Source: Drechmeria coniospora
Lineage: Eukaryota > Ascomycota > Sordariomycetes > Hypocreales > Ophiocordycipitaceae
Length of the DNA: 64,000 nt
Assembly: GCF_001625195.1 (NCBI RefSeq)
Contig: NC_054389.1
Span: forward strand, 11,962,520-12,026,519
Reading direction: 5' to 3'
Shown: piece after piece, positions 11,801-22,963 of the stretch
Numbering within the stretch: the stretch's first letter is position 1
Layout of the letters: every line of letters starts with the position of its first letter
Position numbers and translations under genes: made by a program
Notes under the pieces: model-generated
The model's input: only the letters and a program-made list of their open reading frames with translations
The model's database searches: none
Told to the model about the DNA's origin: nothing

Positions 11801-11864
11801 CTCTCTGGAATCCGTCATATACGCACCATGCACACCGCCAGAGGCAGCAATGTCCCTTTCCAGC

Positions 11865-13052
11865 CTACACCGCAATCGCCTTCATAAACGCCTTGCTCTC
11901 GTGTCCCTCCTTGACCTTGGCAAAGTTCATGAGGTGGGCGTCGGCGAGCTCCTCCTGCACCCTTCGCACGTACGCCTGGGCGACGGCCAACCACTGGGCC
12001 TTCTCGGCACGGCTTGCGCCCTGGCCCTCCCAGACCCACAGGGCCCTGCCTGCGTCGTCAAGGAGGAAGACGTCGTCGCCGTCGAGGTCCCTTTGCGAGA
12101 TGGCGGCGCCGCTCTTGACGAGGGAAAAGGCGAGCGTGCCGGATTCGTCGCTGAGGCGGAAGAGCTTCCGCGGTCGGTCCTCGGACGATGATGAGGCGGC
12201 CGAGCGGGTGGCGGCCGTCGCGAGCGGGCGCGCGCACTCGAGGCCGGCGCGGGGCGTCTCGTCGGTGCCGCCGAGGAGGTCGACGACGCGGCGGGACCGC
12301 GACTCGGCTTGGGCGACGACCTCGACGTCGATGTGCTTGGCGAGCGTCATGTCGTGCACGACGTGGGCGGCCTTTGCCTTTTCCATGGGGCTGCAGGCGT
12401 GGCCCTGCCAGACCCAGATCTTGTCGCCCGTGTCGAGGACGAAGACGTCGCCGTCGTCGAGGCTCTGCCAGGTCGGGTTGACCTCGACGACGACGACGGC
12501 GCTGTTGACCTTGAAGAGGCGCAGCAGCGTCTTCACCTCGGCCGGCGCCTCCTCCTCGACGTGCCGGAAGCCGGAGCGAACGCCGCCGGAGCGGATGGAG
12601 ATGCGGGGGAAGAGGGCGAGAAAGTCGTCCGAGGGTGCGCTCTGGACCTCGCGATGCTGCGTGGCGACGCCGTGGAGGAACTCGTCGAGCTCGACCGTCT
12701 TGTACGCGGCCGTGCCGGCCTCGTCCTGGGTCGTGTGGGCACCGAGCCAGAAGAAGATGTCGTGGCCGAGCTTCTCCGTGTCCTTGCCGAGCTTGTAGGA
12801 GTGGAGGATGACGTAGCTGTCGCCTTCGTGGAACTCGCCGTACTGTGCCTTGGGCCAGGGCACGACCTTGAACTCCTCGATGCGCCAGACGCGCAGGCCG
12901 GCCTCGCGGCCGACGGAGCCGTCGTTCCAGGCCGGCTCGGACGCGGCCGACTTGAACTTGACGCTGTGGTCGATGTCGGATCCGATGAGCTCGACGTTGC
13001 TGTCCTTGACGTCGTACTCTTTACCGTGAACGAGCCCTTGGTGGGGAGCCAT
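11865..13052 (-). CDS. Gelsolin-repeat (severin/CapG-like) actin-binding protein
   Basis: Single exon, 395 residues, no signal peptide or membrane segment. Three gelsolin-like repeats are visible. The first is at about 50-150 (LRVWRIEEFKVVPWP, then the hallmark core GDSYVILHSYK and HDIFFWLG). The second is at about 170-260 (LLRLFKV, DGDVFVLDTGDKIWVWQG). The third is at about 290-385 (KLFRLSDESG, DGDDVFLLDDAGRALWVWEG). This three-repeat layout is that of severin, fragmin and CapG, which cap or sever actin filaments in a calcium-dependent way in the cytosol. Filamentous ascomycetes carry such short gelsolin proteins, but their function is little known. The link between repeats 2 and 3 is Ser/Arg-rich. 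The gene is intact and compact. Confidence 0.88.
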   Translation of the reverse strand: MAPHQGLVHGKEYDVKDSNVELIGSDIDHSVKFKSAASEPAWNDGSVGREAGLRVWRIEEFKVVPWPKAQYGEFHEGDSYVILHSYKLGKDTEKLGHDIFFWLGAHTTQDEAGTAAYKTVELDEFLHGVATQHREVQSAPSDDFLALFPRISIRSGGVRSGFRHVEEEAPAEVKTLLRLFKVNSAVVVVEVNPTWQSLDDGDVFVLDTGDKIWVWQGHACSPMEKAKAAHVVHDMTLAKHIDVEVVAQAESRSRRVVDLLGGTDETPRAGLECARPLATAATRSAASSSSEDRPRKLFRLSDESGTLAFSLVKSGAAISQRDLDGDDVFLLDDAGRALWVWEGQGASRAEKAQWLAVAQAYVRRVQEELADAHLMNFAKVKEGHESKAFMKAIAV

Positions 13053-13854
13053 GATGCGTGAACGGAGACTTGTGGAAGCTCGCGGGAGGGTGCGGCGAAG
13101 AGGACGACGGGACGACGGAGAGGCAGCTCGCGGCCGATTCCGCCGTTTTATTGATCGCAGGCGAGGGGCAAGGCGAGAGGAGAGAGGAAGCGAGGGAGGG
13201 AATGAATGATGGCACGAATCCTCGTCCCGCCGCCCAGCCCGCGCGACGAGGACCCCTGAAAGCGGCGGCGGCCACGGCGGCGTCCAGGGCGGGGCGCCGA
13301 CGACGACACGCTGAAAGCAGCACTAAAACGGACGACGGTTGGCCTGAAGGCGCTCACACGCCTCCCTGCACACGTAAGCACAGCGGGTGCCGCCCCCCCG
13401 AAGGACGTGAACGTCGGAATTTGCGTCATTTTGCCCTCCAGTCGCAAGCGGAGGTGTCGACGAGAACAGGCCACGCTCGGGATCCAATCCGTCCGCCGCA
13501 TGGCTCCTTGAATGGTTACGTGCAGGCCATTTGTGAAAGGCAACACTGAAATCAATCCATCGGTGCCGTGCAGGACATTGCGGAGCGTCGTGTCAAGGTG
13601 CACTCGGCATAGTACAGGGAGGATTAAAAAAGGGTAGAAAAGGGTGAAAATGGAAAGGAAGGAAAAAAAGAGAAAAAAGGGAAAAAAGGGAAAAGGGGAA
13701 AAAAGGAAAAAAAAAAGGCTTCACGATGCGTAGGGACACGGGCACGAGCGGACTGAACCGAATGCGAATGGGACAAATGGCCGGCGTCTTCGTTTTTTCG
13801 ACACGTCGGTGGTGGGTGATGGGCGTTCCCGCAGGGACCACGGGACTCGGCCCA
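13053..13854. other. Intergenic region with purine tract
   Basis: Upstream region of the gelsolin gene and downstream region of COG5, both on the minus strand. Apart from a homopurine tract at 13617-13718 I see no feature. Confidence 0.5.
13617..13718 (+). repeat. Homopurine tract (GGAAAAAA runs)
   Basis: About 100 bases almost wholly A and G on the plus strand, made of AAAAGGG-type blocks. It lies about 135 bases beyond the COG5 stop codon. Such tracts can form triplex structures; no coding content. Confidence 0.85.
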
Positions 13855-15153
13855 TCATCGTCCCAAGTTGTTCACGACGCTGCCGACCATGACGGCGACC
13901 TCGCGATCCCAGTTCACCTCCTGGGCCTTGCCCTTGCCCTTGGCGCCGGACAGCGCGCTCGGCAGCAGGTATCCCCGCACGACGGCTTGCCGTATCGCCT
14001 CGCCGACGCTCTTCCTGTTGGAGCGGAGGGTCCGGGCGACGACGCCGCCGCGGGCGACAATGTCCTGGACGCGGGCGGCGAGGCTCGAGGCCATGGTGCG
14101 CCAAAAGTGCGAGGCGAGCGAGCCGGTCTCGAGGTGGGTGAGCAGCGGCTGGATGAGGTTCGGATGCTTGTGCGTCGTCGACGAGGGCACGAGCGGGTGC
14201 GCCGGCGGCTCCGTCGTCGCGAGGACGAGCTCGAGGGAGACGAGGTTCTGGCACTTGGCCGTCACCTCGGCCAGGGAGCGCTCGAGGGAGGGCAGCTGGC
14301 CGAGGGAGCGCGAGAGCGAGGTGACGCCGACGCGGAGGGCCGAGCGCGTGTAGTCGTCGAGCGCCTGGACGAGCAGGCGCGGCAGCCAGCGGTCGTGCTT
14401 GACGCCGGCCGTCGGCGACAGCAGGAACAGGGCGGCCAGGGCCGACTCGAGCCTCGCGCGCGCCTCCTCGGCCTGGACAAAGGTGACGGCGGCGGGCATG
14501 GAGAATTCGCGGACGCAGCGGACGGCCGTCTCGCAGACGGAGCGCTCGATGGGCTCGAGGACGAGCGAGCGCAGGCTGCGGACGACGTCGACGCCGTCGA
14601 GGCCGTGGCCCTCGTCGCCGACGGCCTTTGCGTCCATGACCTCGCGGAGGGACAGGAGCGTGTAGGAGCAGCGGACGAGGGCGCCGTGGTCCTCGTCGCC
14701 GGCGAGCTCGGCGTGCTGGACCTCGAGCTGGCGGCCGAGCTGGAGACAGCGGGCGACGGAGCGGCCGAGGCGCAGCGTCTCCCAGAGGCGCAGGGCGACG
14801 TGGCGGACCTCGTCGGCCTCGGCGTGCTTGTCGATGACCTCGCGCTCGAGCTGGCGGTAGCTGTCGTTGAGGCTCTTGATCTGGGCGTCGAGCTCGCCGA
14901 CGATGCGCCGGCTCGCCGTCGTCTGGGTCTGGGTGAACTCGAGGAGCGGGATGGCCGACTGGGTGGTGAGGAGGTCGATGTGGGAGTCGAGCTCCTGGGC
15001 GTCGAAGAGGACGCGCGAGAGGGGCGCCGAGAGGTCGAGGGGGGTGTCGTTGGGGTTGTTGGTGGCGAGGACGAGGGCGTTGGCGAAGGAGGCGGGGGTG
15101 AAGCCGGGCGCGAGGAAGGTCTCGTAGTCGACGTAGGAGGGTTCGTCGGCCAT
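13855..15153 (-). CDS. COG5: Conserved oligomeric Golgi complex subunit 5
   Basis: Single exon, 432 residues from the ATG at 15153 (MADEPSYVDYETFLAPGF). The N-terminal part (about 1-130) has the typical COG5 signature: the FLAP-F-P-FAN-LV opening, then a heptad-rich helix around ASRRIVGELDAQIKSLNDSY and REVIDKHAEADEVRHVALRL, which would pack in the COG helical bundle. The length fits fungal COG5, which is shorter than the animal protein. COG5 belongs to lobe B of the eight-subunit tether that captures vesicles for retrograde transport within the Golgi, so this is a cytosolic peripheral membrane protein needed for glycosylation. No unusual insertions. A non-ATG extension upstream is open but has no support. 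Confidence 0.87.
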   Translation of the reverse strand: MADEPSYVDYETFLAPGFTPASFANALVLATNNPNDTPLDLSAPLSRVLFDAQELDSHIDLLTTQSAIPLLEFTQTQTTASRRIVGELDAQIKSLNDSYRQLEREVIDKHAEADEVRHVALRLWETLRLGRSVARCLQLGRQLEVQHAELAGDEDHGALVRCSYTLLSLREVMDAKAVGDEGHGLDGVDVVRSLRSLVLEPIERSVCETAVRCVREFSMPAAVTFVQAEEARARLESALAALFLLSPTAGVKHDRWLPRLLVQALDDYTRSALRVGVTSLSRSLGQLPSLERSLAEVTAKCQNLVSLELVLATTEPPAHPLVPSSTTHKHPNLIQPLLTHLETGSLASHFWRTMASSLAARVQDIVARGGVVARTLRSNRKSVGEAIRQAVVRGYLLPSALSGAKGKGKAQEVNWDREVAVMVGSVVNNLGR

Positions 15154-15212
15154 GCTGGAGGCGGGCAAGGGGGGGTCGTGAGATGTGCCGTATGTGCCGT
15201 AGGAGCGTGGTG

Positions 15213-15297
15213 AACTGGAGGAGTGCGGTGAAGTGTAGGAGTGCGGTGAAGTGTAGGAGTGCGGTGAAGGGTAGGAGTGCGGTGTAGTGTAGGTGGT
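15213..15297 (+). repeat. Minisatellite, GGAGTGCGGTGAAGTGTA unit
   Basis: About four and a half copies of a 17-18 base unit starting about 60 bases upstream of the COG5 start codon, probably within the COG5 promoter or leader. Confidence 0.85.
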
Positions 15298-15714
15298 GTA
15301 TTGCTTGTACAGTATTAACTAATAATCCTTGGCTCGGAGCTGTCGATGTCGAACCCCCGATGGTTTGACGGGCGGGCCGCGAGGCGAGGCTACGTTCTAA
15401 TTACAGCTAGAGTGCTTACTGTACAATGCACAGTAAAAATAACCTTGGCTCGGCACGGTGTACAGAGTACTTGTGCAGGGAGTCGAGGGGCGCATGTGAG
15501 GCGACGGAGGCGAGAGAGTGGCTGGTTCGATGTCACTCGTACGGTACGAGCGGGCAGTCTGCACTGTGCCGTTGACATGTACTCGTCGCCCTCGGCACAC
15601 CGGCCGTGTACAGTGCTCGCAGGTACTCGCAGGCGTATTCACTGTGTCGTAGGTACGCGGTCATCGGTACTCTGTGGTGTCGAGGGATGTGCCGATGGAC
15701 CTTTGCGCCTCGAC
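15298..15714. other. Intergenic, no feature recognised
   Basis: Between divergent genes (COG5 on the minus strand, DUF2434 on the plus strand). No convincing coding frame; the several short frames are low-information. Confidence 0.4.
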
Positions 15715-15870
15715 TCTCCGACACTGTGACGAAGGGGTCGTGGCACAGTGAGGGTAGTTCCTTGGCACTGTGACAAATAGGTTGTGGCACAGGGAGGGTA
15801 GCGCCCCGGCACAGTAAAGGCACCGCCCCGGCACAGTAAAGGCACCGCCCCGGCACGGTGACGGTAGTCC
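15715..15870 (+). repeat. Diverged tandem repeat around GGCACAGTAAAGGCACCGCC
   Basis: Five to six copies of a unit of 25-35 bases sharing GGCAC(A/T)GTGA. The last three are nearly identical (CCCCGGCACAGTAAAGGCACCG), while the first ones are diverged. This suggests recent expansion at one edge. Confidence 0.8.
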
Positions 15871-16103
15871 CCTTTGGGCGCCTGCGCTGCGTCGGGGCAT
15901 CGGACGACGCGGCGCCAACCGCATTACACCTGCTCCCACACCACCACCACCACGACGAGGAACGCCGCCGTGTCCCCCGCGCCCTCCATCCCTTCCTCCG
16001 CCTCGGCCGCAACGATTTTCCCTCTCTCCCTCGTGGCTCCGTTTCCGGTCCACGCTCCTCCTCCGACATGTTTTTGGCGTGACCGGCGGCAAGGCGGCAG
16101 CAT

Positions 16104-16365
16104 TGACATATTTGACAGTCGACATCGTCGTCATCATCGACAGCATCGAATATTTGACAGTCGACATCGTCGTCATCATCGACAGCATCGACATATTTGA
16201 CAGTCGACATCGTCGTCATCATCGACAGCATCGACATAATCGACAGTCGACATCGTCGTCATCATCGACAGCATCGACATAATCGACGTAATCGACACAT
16301 TGACATAGTCGACATCATCGTCATCGACGGCATCGACGGCATCGTCAGCATCGACAGCATCATCG
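16104..16365 (+). repeat. Repeat array (42- and 36-base units) directly upstream of the DUF2434 gene
   Basis: Four units containing TTGACAGTCGACATCGTCGT followed by CATCATCGACAGCATCGA, with starts 42 then 36 bases apart, shade into a degenerate GACATC-rich tail ending about 80 bases before the ATG at 16446. Each full unit carries a GTCGAC palindrome. The array probably lies in the promoter or 5' leader. Confidence 0.9.
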
Positions 16366-16445
16366 ACCTGCGATTGCACCGCCCCCCCGCGGCATCGAGC
16401 AGCGCCCACGGCCGCACGTGACGACTCGCCGTCGCCGCAGCCACC

Positions 16446-18253
16446 ATGGTCAAGTTCAACGTCTTCGACGCCCGCGAGCTGCTCGCCTTCCCCGGCGGCG
16501 ACAACGAAACCGACACGGTAGTCGGCGGCGTCCACTTCAACCTCACGACGCTCCAGCACTGGAACTACACGCTCTGGGGCAACCGGACGCTGTCCAACGA
16601 GACGGAATGCTGGCTCGTCTTCTCGCCCTACGAGCCCCGCCTCGTGCGCGACAACGGCAGCTTCGTCAACGCGACGAGCTGCTACAACGCCGTCCGGTCC
16701 ATCGGCACGCGCGGCTACACGGGCATCGGCTTCGCCGCCCTCTACGGGCTCGGCCTCGTCCTGACGCTCACGGCGCTGACCAAGCACGGCGCGCTCTACC
16801 TGCCCAAGGAGCGGCGCTTCTACCCCATCGGCCGACGCTGGCAGTGGTACTGGGCCTGCTTCGTCTGCGGCTGCGCGCTCATCAGCCTCTTCACCAACAT
16901 CGACGTCGACCGGTACTACCTGCAGGACCTGCCCATCATCATCAACGTCTTCTTCTGGTTCCTCGTCTGCCAGGGCACGCTGGCGCTGACGTGGGAGGCG
17001 GTGCGGCACTGGGGCAGCTGGCTCGAGCGGCAGTACGTCGACCCGAACCCCTTCATCTACCGCGAGGGCGACGGGCGCTGGCAGATTGAATTCTGGACGC
17101 CGCTGTGGTTTTACTTTTGGCTCTGGATGGTACGTGGCGTGGCGCCTCTTGCCCTCCCCCTCCAGCTCCCCCCGCCGCTCGTCGGCCGTTGCCTTGGGAC
17201 TGACCGACCGACGGCTAGAACTTTTTCCTCGTCGTCCCGCGCAACTGGAATTTCGTCCGAGCGCAGCACTCGATTGAGCAGACGGCGGCCGTCGCGGCGC
17301 CGACGGCGACGGGTGCGCGCTTCAAGGCGGCGGCCTTTTGCCTCGTCATCGCCTGGCTCACCATCGTCTTCTTCGTCCGGCACTCGATCAAGCACTACAA
17401 GCCCCGGCACCGCGGCCTCCTGAACAGGACGGTGGCCTTTGCCAAGGCCGTGCCGCTGCGCTTCGTGCTCATCATCCCGCTCACGCTCGTGCTCATCGCG
17501 TACCAGGCCTTTATTTCCTTTGTCTGGGAGTACTCGGTCATCCGCTACGACGGGCCCGTCGTCGTCGTCTTCGCCTGGGGCTACGGGCCGCCGCTGCTCA
17601 TCGTCTTCGTCCAGGTCCTGTACGGGTTCGCGAGCCCCAACGAGGACAAGGAGCTCATCCGGCAGCGACGCGAGCGCGGCGAGGTGGTGAACCGCGAGCT
17701 CGGCATCGTCAAGCGGCCGGCCTGGTGGCGGCGGGTCCGGGGCGAACACCTCTACTCGCTGCGCGACAAGATCAGCCGCAACGTCGACGAGGTCGGCACC
17801 GAGCGCGGCGTCGGCCGTCGGGCGGAGCTCGAGAACGAGGTGGAGCGGGACGCCCGGCTCGAGGCTCAGGGGGCGGCCATTGACGACGAGGTCGAGCTCG
17901 AGGAGGTGGTGCGGCGGCGGCCGGACGCGGCGACGAACCCGCGCGTGGACCGAGCCGGGGCGCGCGGCGCGTCCATCGCCGTGCCCTACGCCGGCAAGGA
18001 CGAGCGGCGACAGGGCGAGCGCGTGATGCAGTCGGCCGCGAGCGTGCTGTTCCCCAACAACCTCGCCGAGCAGCGCGCGCAGCGGGTGGCCTTTTTGATG
18101 GAGGAGGGACCGGCGCCGCCGCCGTACTCGGATGCCGTCTCGACGGCCGAGGCGTCGACGTCGGCGCCGGCGGCGCAGCGGTCCAACAGCACGTCGACGG
18201 TGGACTCGCTCTCGAGGCCGCCGCAGCAGGTGCGCAGCATGCTGGACGTGTAG
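16446..18253 (+). CDS. DUF2434 family multi-pass membrane protein
   Basis: Two exons, 16446-17129 and 17219-18253 (89-nt intron GTACGT...CGGCTAG), giving 572 residues. The ATG has a strong context (CCACCATGG). The N-terminal 90 residues are luminal-type with N-glycosylation sequons (NLT, NYT, NRT, NET, NGS, NAT). About six to seven hydrophobic helices follow (for example GFAALYGLGLVLTLTAL, WYWACFVCGCALISLF, IIINVFFWFLVCQGTLAL, then LVIAWLTIVFFV, FVLIIPLTLVLIAY and PLLIVFVQVLYGF). The tail of about 200 residues is charged and cytosolic. The blocks YPIGRRWQWYW and RHWGSWLERQYVDPNPFIYR are diagnostic for the fungal DUF2434 family. The function of this Pezizomycotina-wide family is unknown. The intron is confirmed by continuity of the family sequence across it (FWLWM-NFFLVVPRNW). 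Confidence 0.9.
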
Positions 18254-18544
18254 CGCGCCGCTGCCCGGCGAAGAGGAGGATGGACGGCCAGGAAGGGGGA
18301 TTTTTGCTTTGTTTTCGGCTTGATGCCACTGCACCGTCTAAGCAGATGCCACCGCACCACCATCTACTCAGAGATGTGTGCGTTTGAAGGCCCCGTTCCG
18401 TCGTCTCAGGGGGCGACGGCGGTCGGCGCGCCATTGGGTTCCTCGCCGACCAGCCTGTTGGCGGCCGAGTCACGGGCTCGGATGCGTAGGGACGGCGGCT
18501 TCGTGACGGCCGAGGTGCTGACGGTGACGGGCACAGGGGATTCT

Positions 18545-20710
18545 GCACTCTATTATGCCGCACTCTGTGGTCTCTGCCACGCCCTGTAGTCTCTGCCGCA
18601 CTCTCTCTGCCGCACTCTGCAAGTACCCTCCGCTGCACTCTGCAGGGACTCTCTAGCTGCCGCACTCTGTACTCTCTGCCGCACTCTGTACTCTCTGCCG
18701 CACTCTGTACTCTGCATTACTAGCTGCCGCACTCTGACACACTCTCTAGCTGCGGCACACTGCATACTCTCTAGCTGCGCACACTGCAAACTCTCTAGCT
18801 GCCGCTCGCTGCACACTCTCTCTACTACCTAGTAGCTGCCGCACTCTGTACCCTCCGCTGCGCTCTGTACTCTCTAGCTGCCGCACTCTGTACCCTCTGC
18901 CACACTCTGTACTCTCTGCCGCACTCTGTAATTTCTGCCGCACTCTGTACTCTGTATCACTACCTGTATCACTACTAGTAGCTGCCGCACTCTGCACACT
19001 CTCTAGCTGCCGCACTCTGTACTCTCTGCTGCACTCTGTACCCTCTAGCTGCCGCATTCTGTACTACTAGGTACCTAGTAGGTACTCTCTGCCACACTCT
19101 GTACTCTCTGCCACTCTGTTAGTACTTTCTGCCGCATTCTGCACTCTCTAGCTGCTACGTTCTGCACTCTCTACTACTAGCTGCTGCACTCTGCACACTC
19201 TCTACCTGCTGCACTCTCACACTCTCCAGCTGCTGCGCACTGCACACACACTCTCCAGCTGCCGCACCCTGCACTCTCTGCTAGCTGCTGCACTCTGCAG
19301 TCTCGTCTAAGCTGCTGCACTCTGCACTTTCTACTGCACCCTGCACTCTATACTAAGCTGCTGCACTCTGTGCTCTCTACTACTCGGTGCTGCGGCCCTC
19401 TGTGCTCTCTAGTACTGCTGCCCTCTGCAGGTACTTGCTTAGTATTGCTGCTGTACTCTACTCCCTACTAGGTACTAGGTACGCAAGTAGTACTGCTACT
19501 CTCTTAGTATTTGGTACTGCTGTGCTCTGTGTTCTCTTAGGCACCTAGTACTTACCACTTAGTACTACCTAGTACTGCTGCACTCTGTGCTCTCTAGCAC
19601 TGCTGCACTCTGCAGGTACTTGGTATTACTGCCGTACTCTGTACTCCCTACTAGGTACCTACCTAAGGTACGTAACGAGCACTGCTACTCTCTACTGAGC
19701 ACTGCTGCACTCTATGCTCTCTACTACTACCGTAGGCACTTGGTACTGTTGCAATCTGTGCCCTCTACCTTAGTACCAAGCACTGCTGCAATCTGTGCCG
19801 TCTACCAATTACCAAGTAATACTGCTGCACTCTGTGCACTCTGGTACTGCAGCCCTCTGTGCTCTCTAGTACTGCTGCCCTCTAGCATTGCTGCTGTACT
19901 ATGGACTCCCTACCAGGTACTAGGTACGTCAGTACTGGGTAAATAAACTCTCTTAGTACCTAGTACTTGGTACTGCTGCACTCTTTAGTACCGCTGCACT
20001 CTGTACCTAGTAGGTATTGGTATCAACACTGCTGTATGTACTCCCTAATGGAGGTACGTAAGTACTAGTACTGCTACTCTCTACTTGGCACTGCTGCACT
20101 CTGTGCTCTCCACCACTTGGTATTGTTGCAATATGTGCTCTCTTCGTACTAGGCACTTGCCAAGCACTGCTGCAATCTGTGCTTGTACCAAGGAATAATA
20201 CTGCTGCACTCGGTGCACTCTAGTACTGCTGCATTCTGCAGGTACTTGGTATCATTCCTGTGCTCTGTACTCCCTACTAGGTACTAACGTAAGTACCTAG
20301 TACCTAGTATTACCACTCTCTACTAGTACTTGGTGCTGCTGCACTCTGTGCTCTCTACTAGTGCTTAGTACTGCTGCAATTTGTGCTCTCTTCGTACTAG
20401 GCACTTACCAAGCACTGCTGCAATCTGTGCTCTGTACCAAGGAATACTGCTGCACTCTGTGCTCTCTAGTACTGCGTCACTCTGCACTCTCTACTTGATA
20501 TTACTGCTGTACTCTGTGCTCCCTACTACTAGGTAGGTACCTAGTGGTGCTTGGTACGGCGCACTCTGCAAGTAACAATGCCAAGTACTCTCTGCCTTAG
20601 GTAATACTGCTCTCTGCGAAGGTACTGCACTCTGCAAGTAACAATACCTAGTACTCCCCAGCCTTAGGTAATCCTGCTCTCTAGGTACGTACTGCACTCT
20701 ACTCTCCGTC
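18545..20710 (+). repeat. 2.1-kb degenerate array of GCTGCACTCTGTACTCTCTAG-type units
   Basis: More than 100 short, highly diverged copies built on CTGC(C/T)GCACTCTGT and ACTCTCTAGTACT words. The composition drifts from CTGCCGCACTCTGTACTCTC at the left to longer units with AGTACT and CCTAGGTAC-like palindromic joints at the right. No open frame of note spans it. It follows the DUF2434 gene by about 290 bases. The extent and diversity suggest an old array with repeated local slippage. Confidence 0.9.
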
Positions 20711-21835
20711 AAAGTGCTGCCCTCTCTGCTGGCACGCCGGCACTCAACCACCACGACTGGCACGCCATGCGAGGACTCCTCCTTGCGAACAGAGTACGTA
20801 ATTGCTTGCTGCGCTCTACGCAGGCGGAATGCAGATGCACTTGCGCCGGGCAGGTGGTGACGAGTGCTGACCACGAGGTGCTCGTGGAATAGGCTGGTGC
20901 GCGCGTCCCCACACGCACCGCAGGCACATGCGCCGCACCGCGCCCGACCGGGCAGGGTTGATATCAGGACGTTGCGCGGCCGCGCGGGGCGGAGACGCCG
21001 GCGATGACGGTACGGTGCGTACGCCCAGGATGCGGTACCTGGCCATCTGCCTTGCCGACGGGCCAAGATGCCAAGGTGCAAGCAGGTACGGCGCCGGTCG
21101 GGTGAGTGCCTGCGCCCGGGTGGTGCGGTGCCCGTGGGTGGGCGGGGCGCGGGCGAGCCGATGCTGGCTGCGGCGTGGATGGGGCCGACGCAAGGGATCG
21201 GCGATGCATGCAAGCAAGTACTTGCTCCGTACGGTACATGTGCTTGTAGGTGTAATTCGTTGCATGAATGCTGCACACTTTCTCCGAGCTGCATGCGAGG
21301 CAAGGGCCTGCTTACCTTTGTGGCGGGTGCTTGGGCTCCGTACGCCTGCATGCATCGTCGACGCCGGCCATGTCGCGCATGAAACTGGCGGTGTGGGCTC
21401 GTGGTTCGTCAGCGTCAGGTCCCAGGCGCCCCCGGCACCTGCAAGCACAGCGCATGGCAGGCGAGTACAGTAGAGATGCCCGCTGTCGAGGTGCTCAACC
21501 TCGACGGGGGGCGCAGGCGCGGGAGGGTCAAGGGAGGGGGCCGGAGCAGGACGGTACGCAGGCTCGGGGCCGTCGGGTTCGTCGGCCGGTGGCACGCACG
21601 AGGCGGACGCGCATGGCCACGCGGGCCACGAGATTCGACGACGCATCGGGGACCCTCCCTCTCCTCCGGCAGGCAGGCAGGCAGGCACCTTGCGTCCGGC
21701 CGATGCTGGCTCACGCGCACGTCGGCTGCTGAGGCGCGTACGTGGGCCGGCATTGCGCAGGCTCTGCAGGGTGATGCATGTGCAAAGTGGTGTGCGTGCT
21801 CATGGCACGAGGTACAAGCAGGTATTATTCGTGAA
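20711..21835. other. GC-rich gene-free stretch
   Basis: GC-rich DNA with long overlapping open frames on both strands. This is what high GC alone produces; no frame shows a domain, signal peptide or biased codon pattern. I see no gene. Confidence 0.4.
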
Positions 21836-22235
21836 CGGTGCTGCACTGTACGTACTGCGTGTTGGTGTGCTGCAAGTGTGCCTACAGTAGTACAGAGTAG
21901 TACGGAACAGTACCTACTGCACGTACTGCGTGTTGGTGTGCTGTAAGCAAGTGTACGGAGTACGGAACAGTGCCTACCTAGTACTGTACGTACCGCGTCT
22001 TGGTGTGCTGCAAGCGTGCCTACAGTAGTACAGAGTAGTACGGAACAGTACCTACTGTACGAACTGCGTGTTGGTGTGCTGTAAGCAAGTGTACAGAGTA
22101 CGGAACAGTACTGTACGCACTGCGTGTTGGTGTGCTGCAAGTAAGTGTGCGGAGTACGGAACAGTGCCTACCAGACCTTAGTAGTACTGTAAGTACGGCG
22201 TGTTGGTGTGCTGCAGGTACTGTGATACAGAGTAC
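21836..22235 (+). repeat. Tandem array, about 60-70 base unit with core GTACTGCGTGTTGGTGTGCTG
   Basis: Six copies of the core at roughly 65-base spacing, separated by ACAGAGTAC and GGAACAGTACC words. Alternating longer and shorter linkers indicate a two-unit higher-order repeat. One copy contains the dispersed word TACGGAGTA (21954-21962). Confidence 0.9.
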
Positions 22236-22963
22236 TGAGCCCGGCAGCCACCACCGTCGGCACGTGATGCGGGCGGGGAGATTTCGTCTTCGCGCGCATG
22301 CCGTCGCCGGGTGCGTTCGAAACGCACGACTCGGCCGAGCCCAACGAATCGTCGCGCCGTCGCCGATGCCACAGTCGACCTGTCACCAGGCCGGCGGGTC
22401 CCCCTTTGCCAGATCTCATCGAGCCGTCGTCGGCGGAGCCAGACTGAAACGGGCGGGAGGCGGCCCTTGGCGCTCGGTAGTTTGGGCGACGCTACCTCAG
22501 GACGGCATCAGGTTCGAAACGAGGACGCATGGACGACGAGGCGAGCCTCGGGGCCCCCATGGTCGGCACTTGGGTGCAGGCCTAGCCGTCGAGCGTCCGT
22601 CGTATCATGCTCGCCTCGACGGGAGCATCGACCTCGACCCAGCCGGGGGCGCGCCATCTCGAGCCCGACTTTGGCCCGGCGGACGCAGAGGCAAGGCGGC
22701 CGACGGCAGACGATTCCGAGAGCATCGCGCGGGCCACGGTGGCGAGGAACCATCCGGAGGCGGCTGCGACGATCGAGCGAGCACGCGACGCAGCGAGCGC
22801 ACCTCGTACCCGTCGAGGCATGGGCCATCGGTCTGTCGGTATCCAGGACTGTCGGCGGCAGGCAGGCGGCGGCGGCATCACCGGGAACGCGTGCGAGCGC
22901 TGGAACCAGAGTGCCGCCACGACGTGGGTGCCTTGGATGATGCTGGGTGTCTACTGCTAGGTG
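22236..22963. other. GC-rich gene-free stretch
   Basis: No supported gene. Several frames longer than 100 codons overlap on both strands and look like GC-driven shadows rich in Arg, Ala and Gly. Confidence 0.4.

Noticed and set aside
15153..15168. Longer COG5 start upstream of 15153
   Set aside because: The extension begins at a TTG codon. The ATG at 15153 opens the conserved N-terminus.
13726..15213. 495-codon plus-strand frame opposite COG5
   Set aside because: Antisense shadow with Glu/Gly/Val/Leu composition. COG5 on the minus strand explains the lack of stops.
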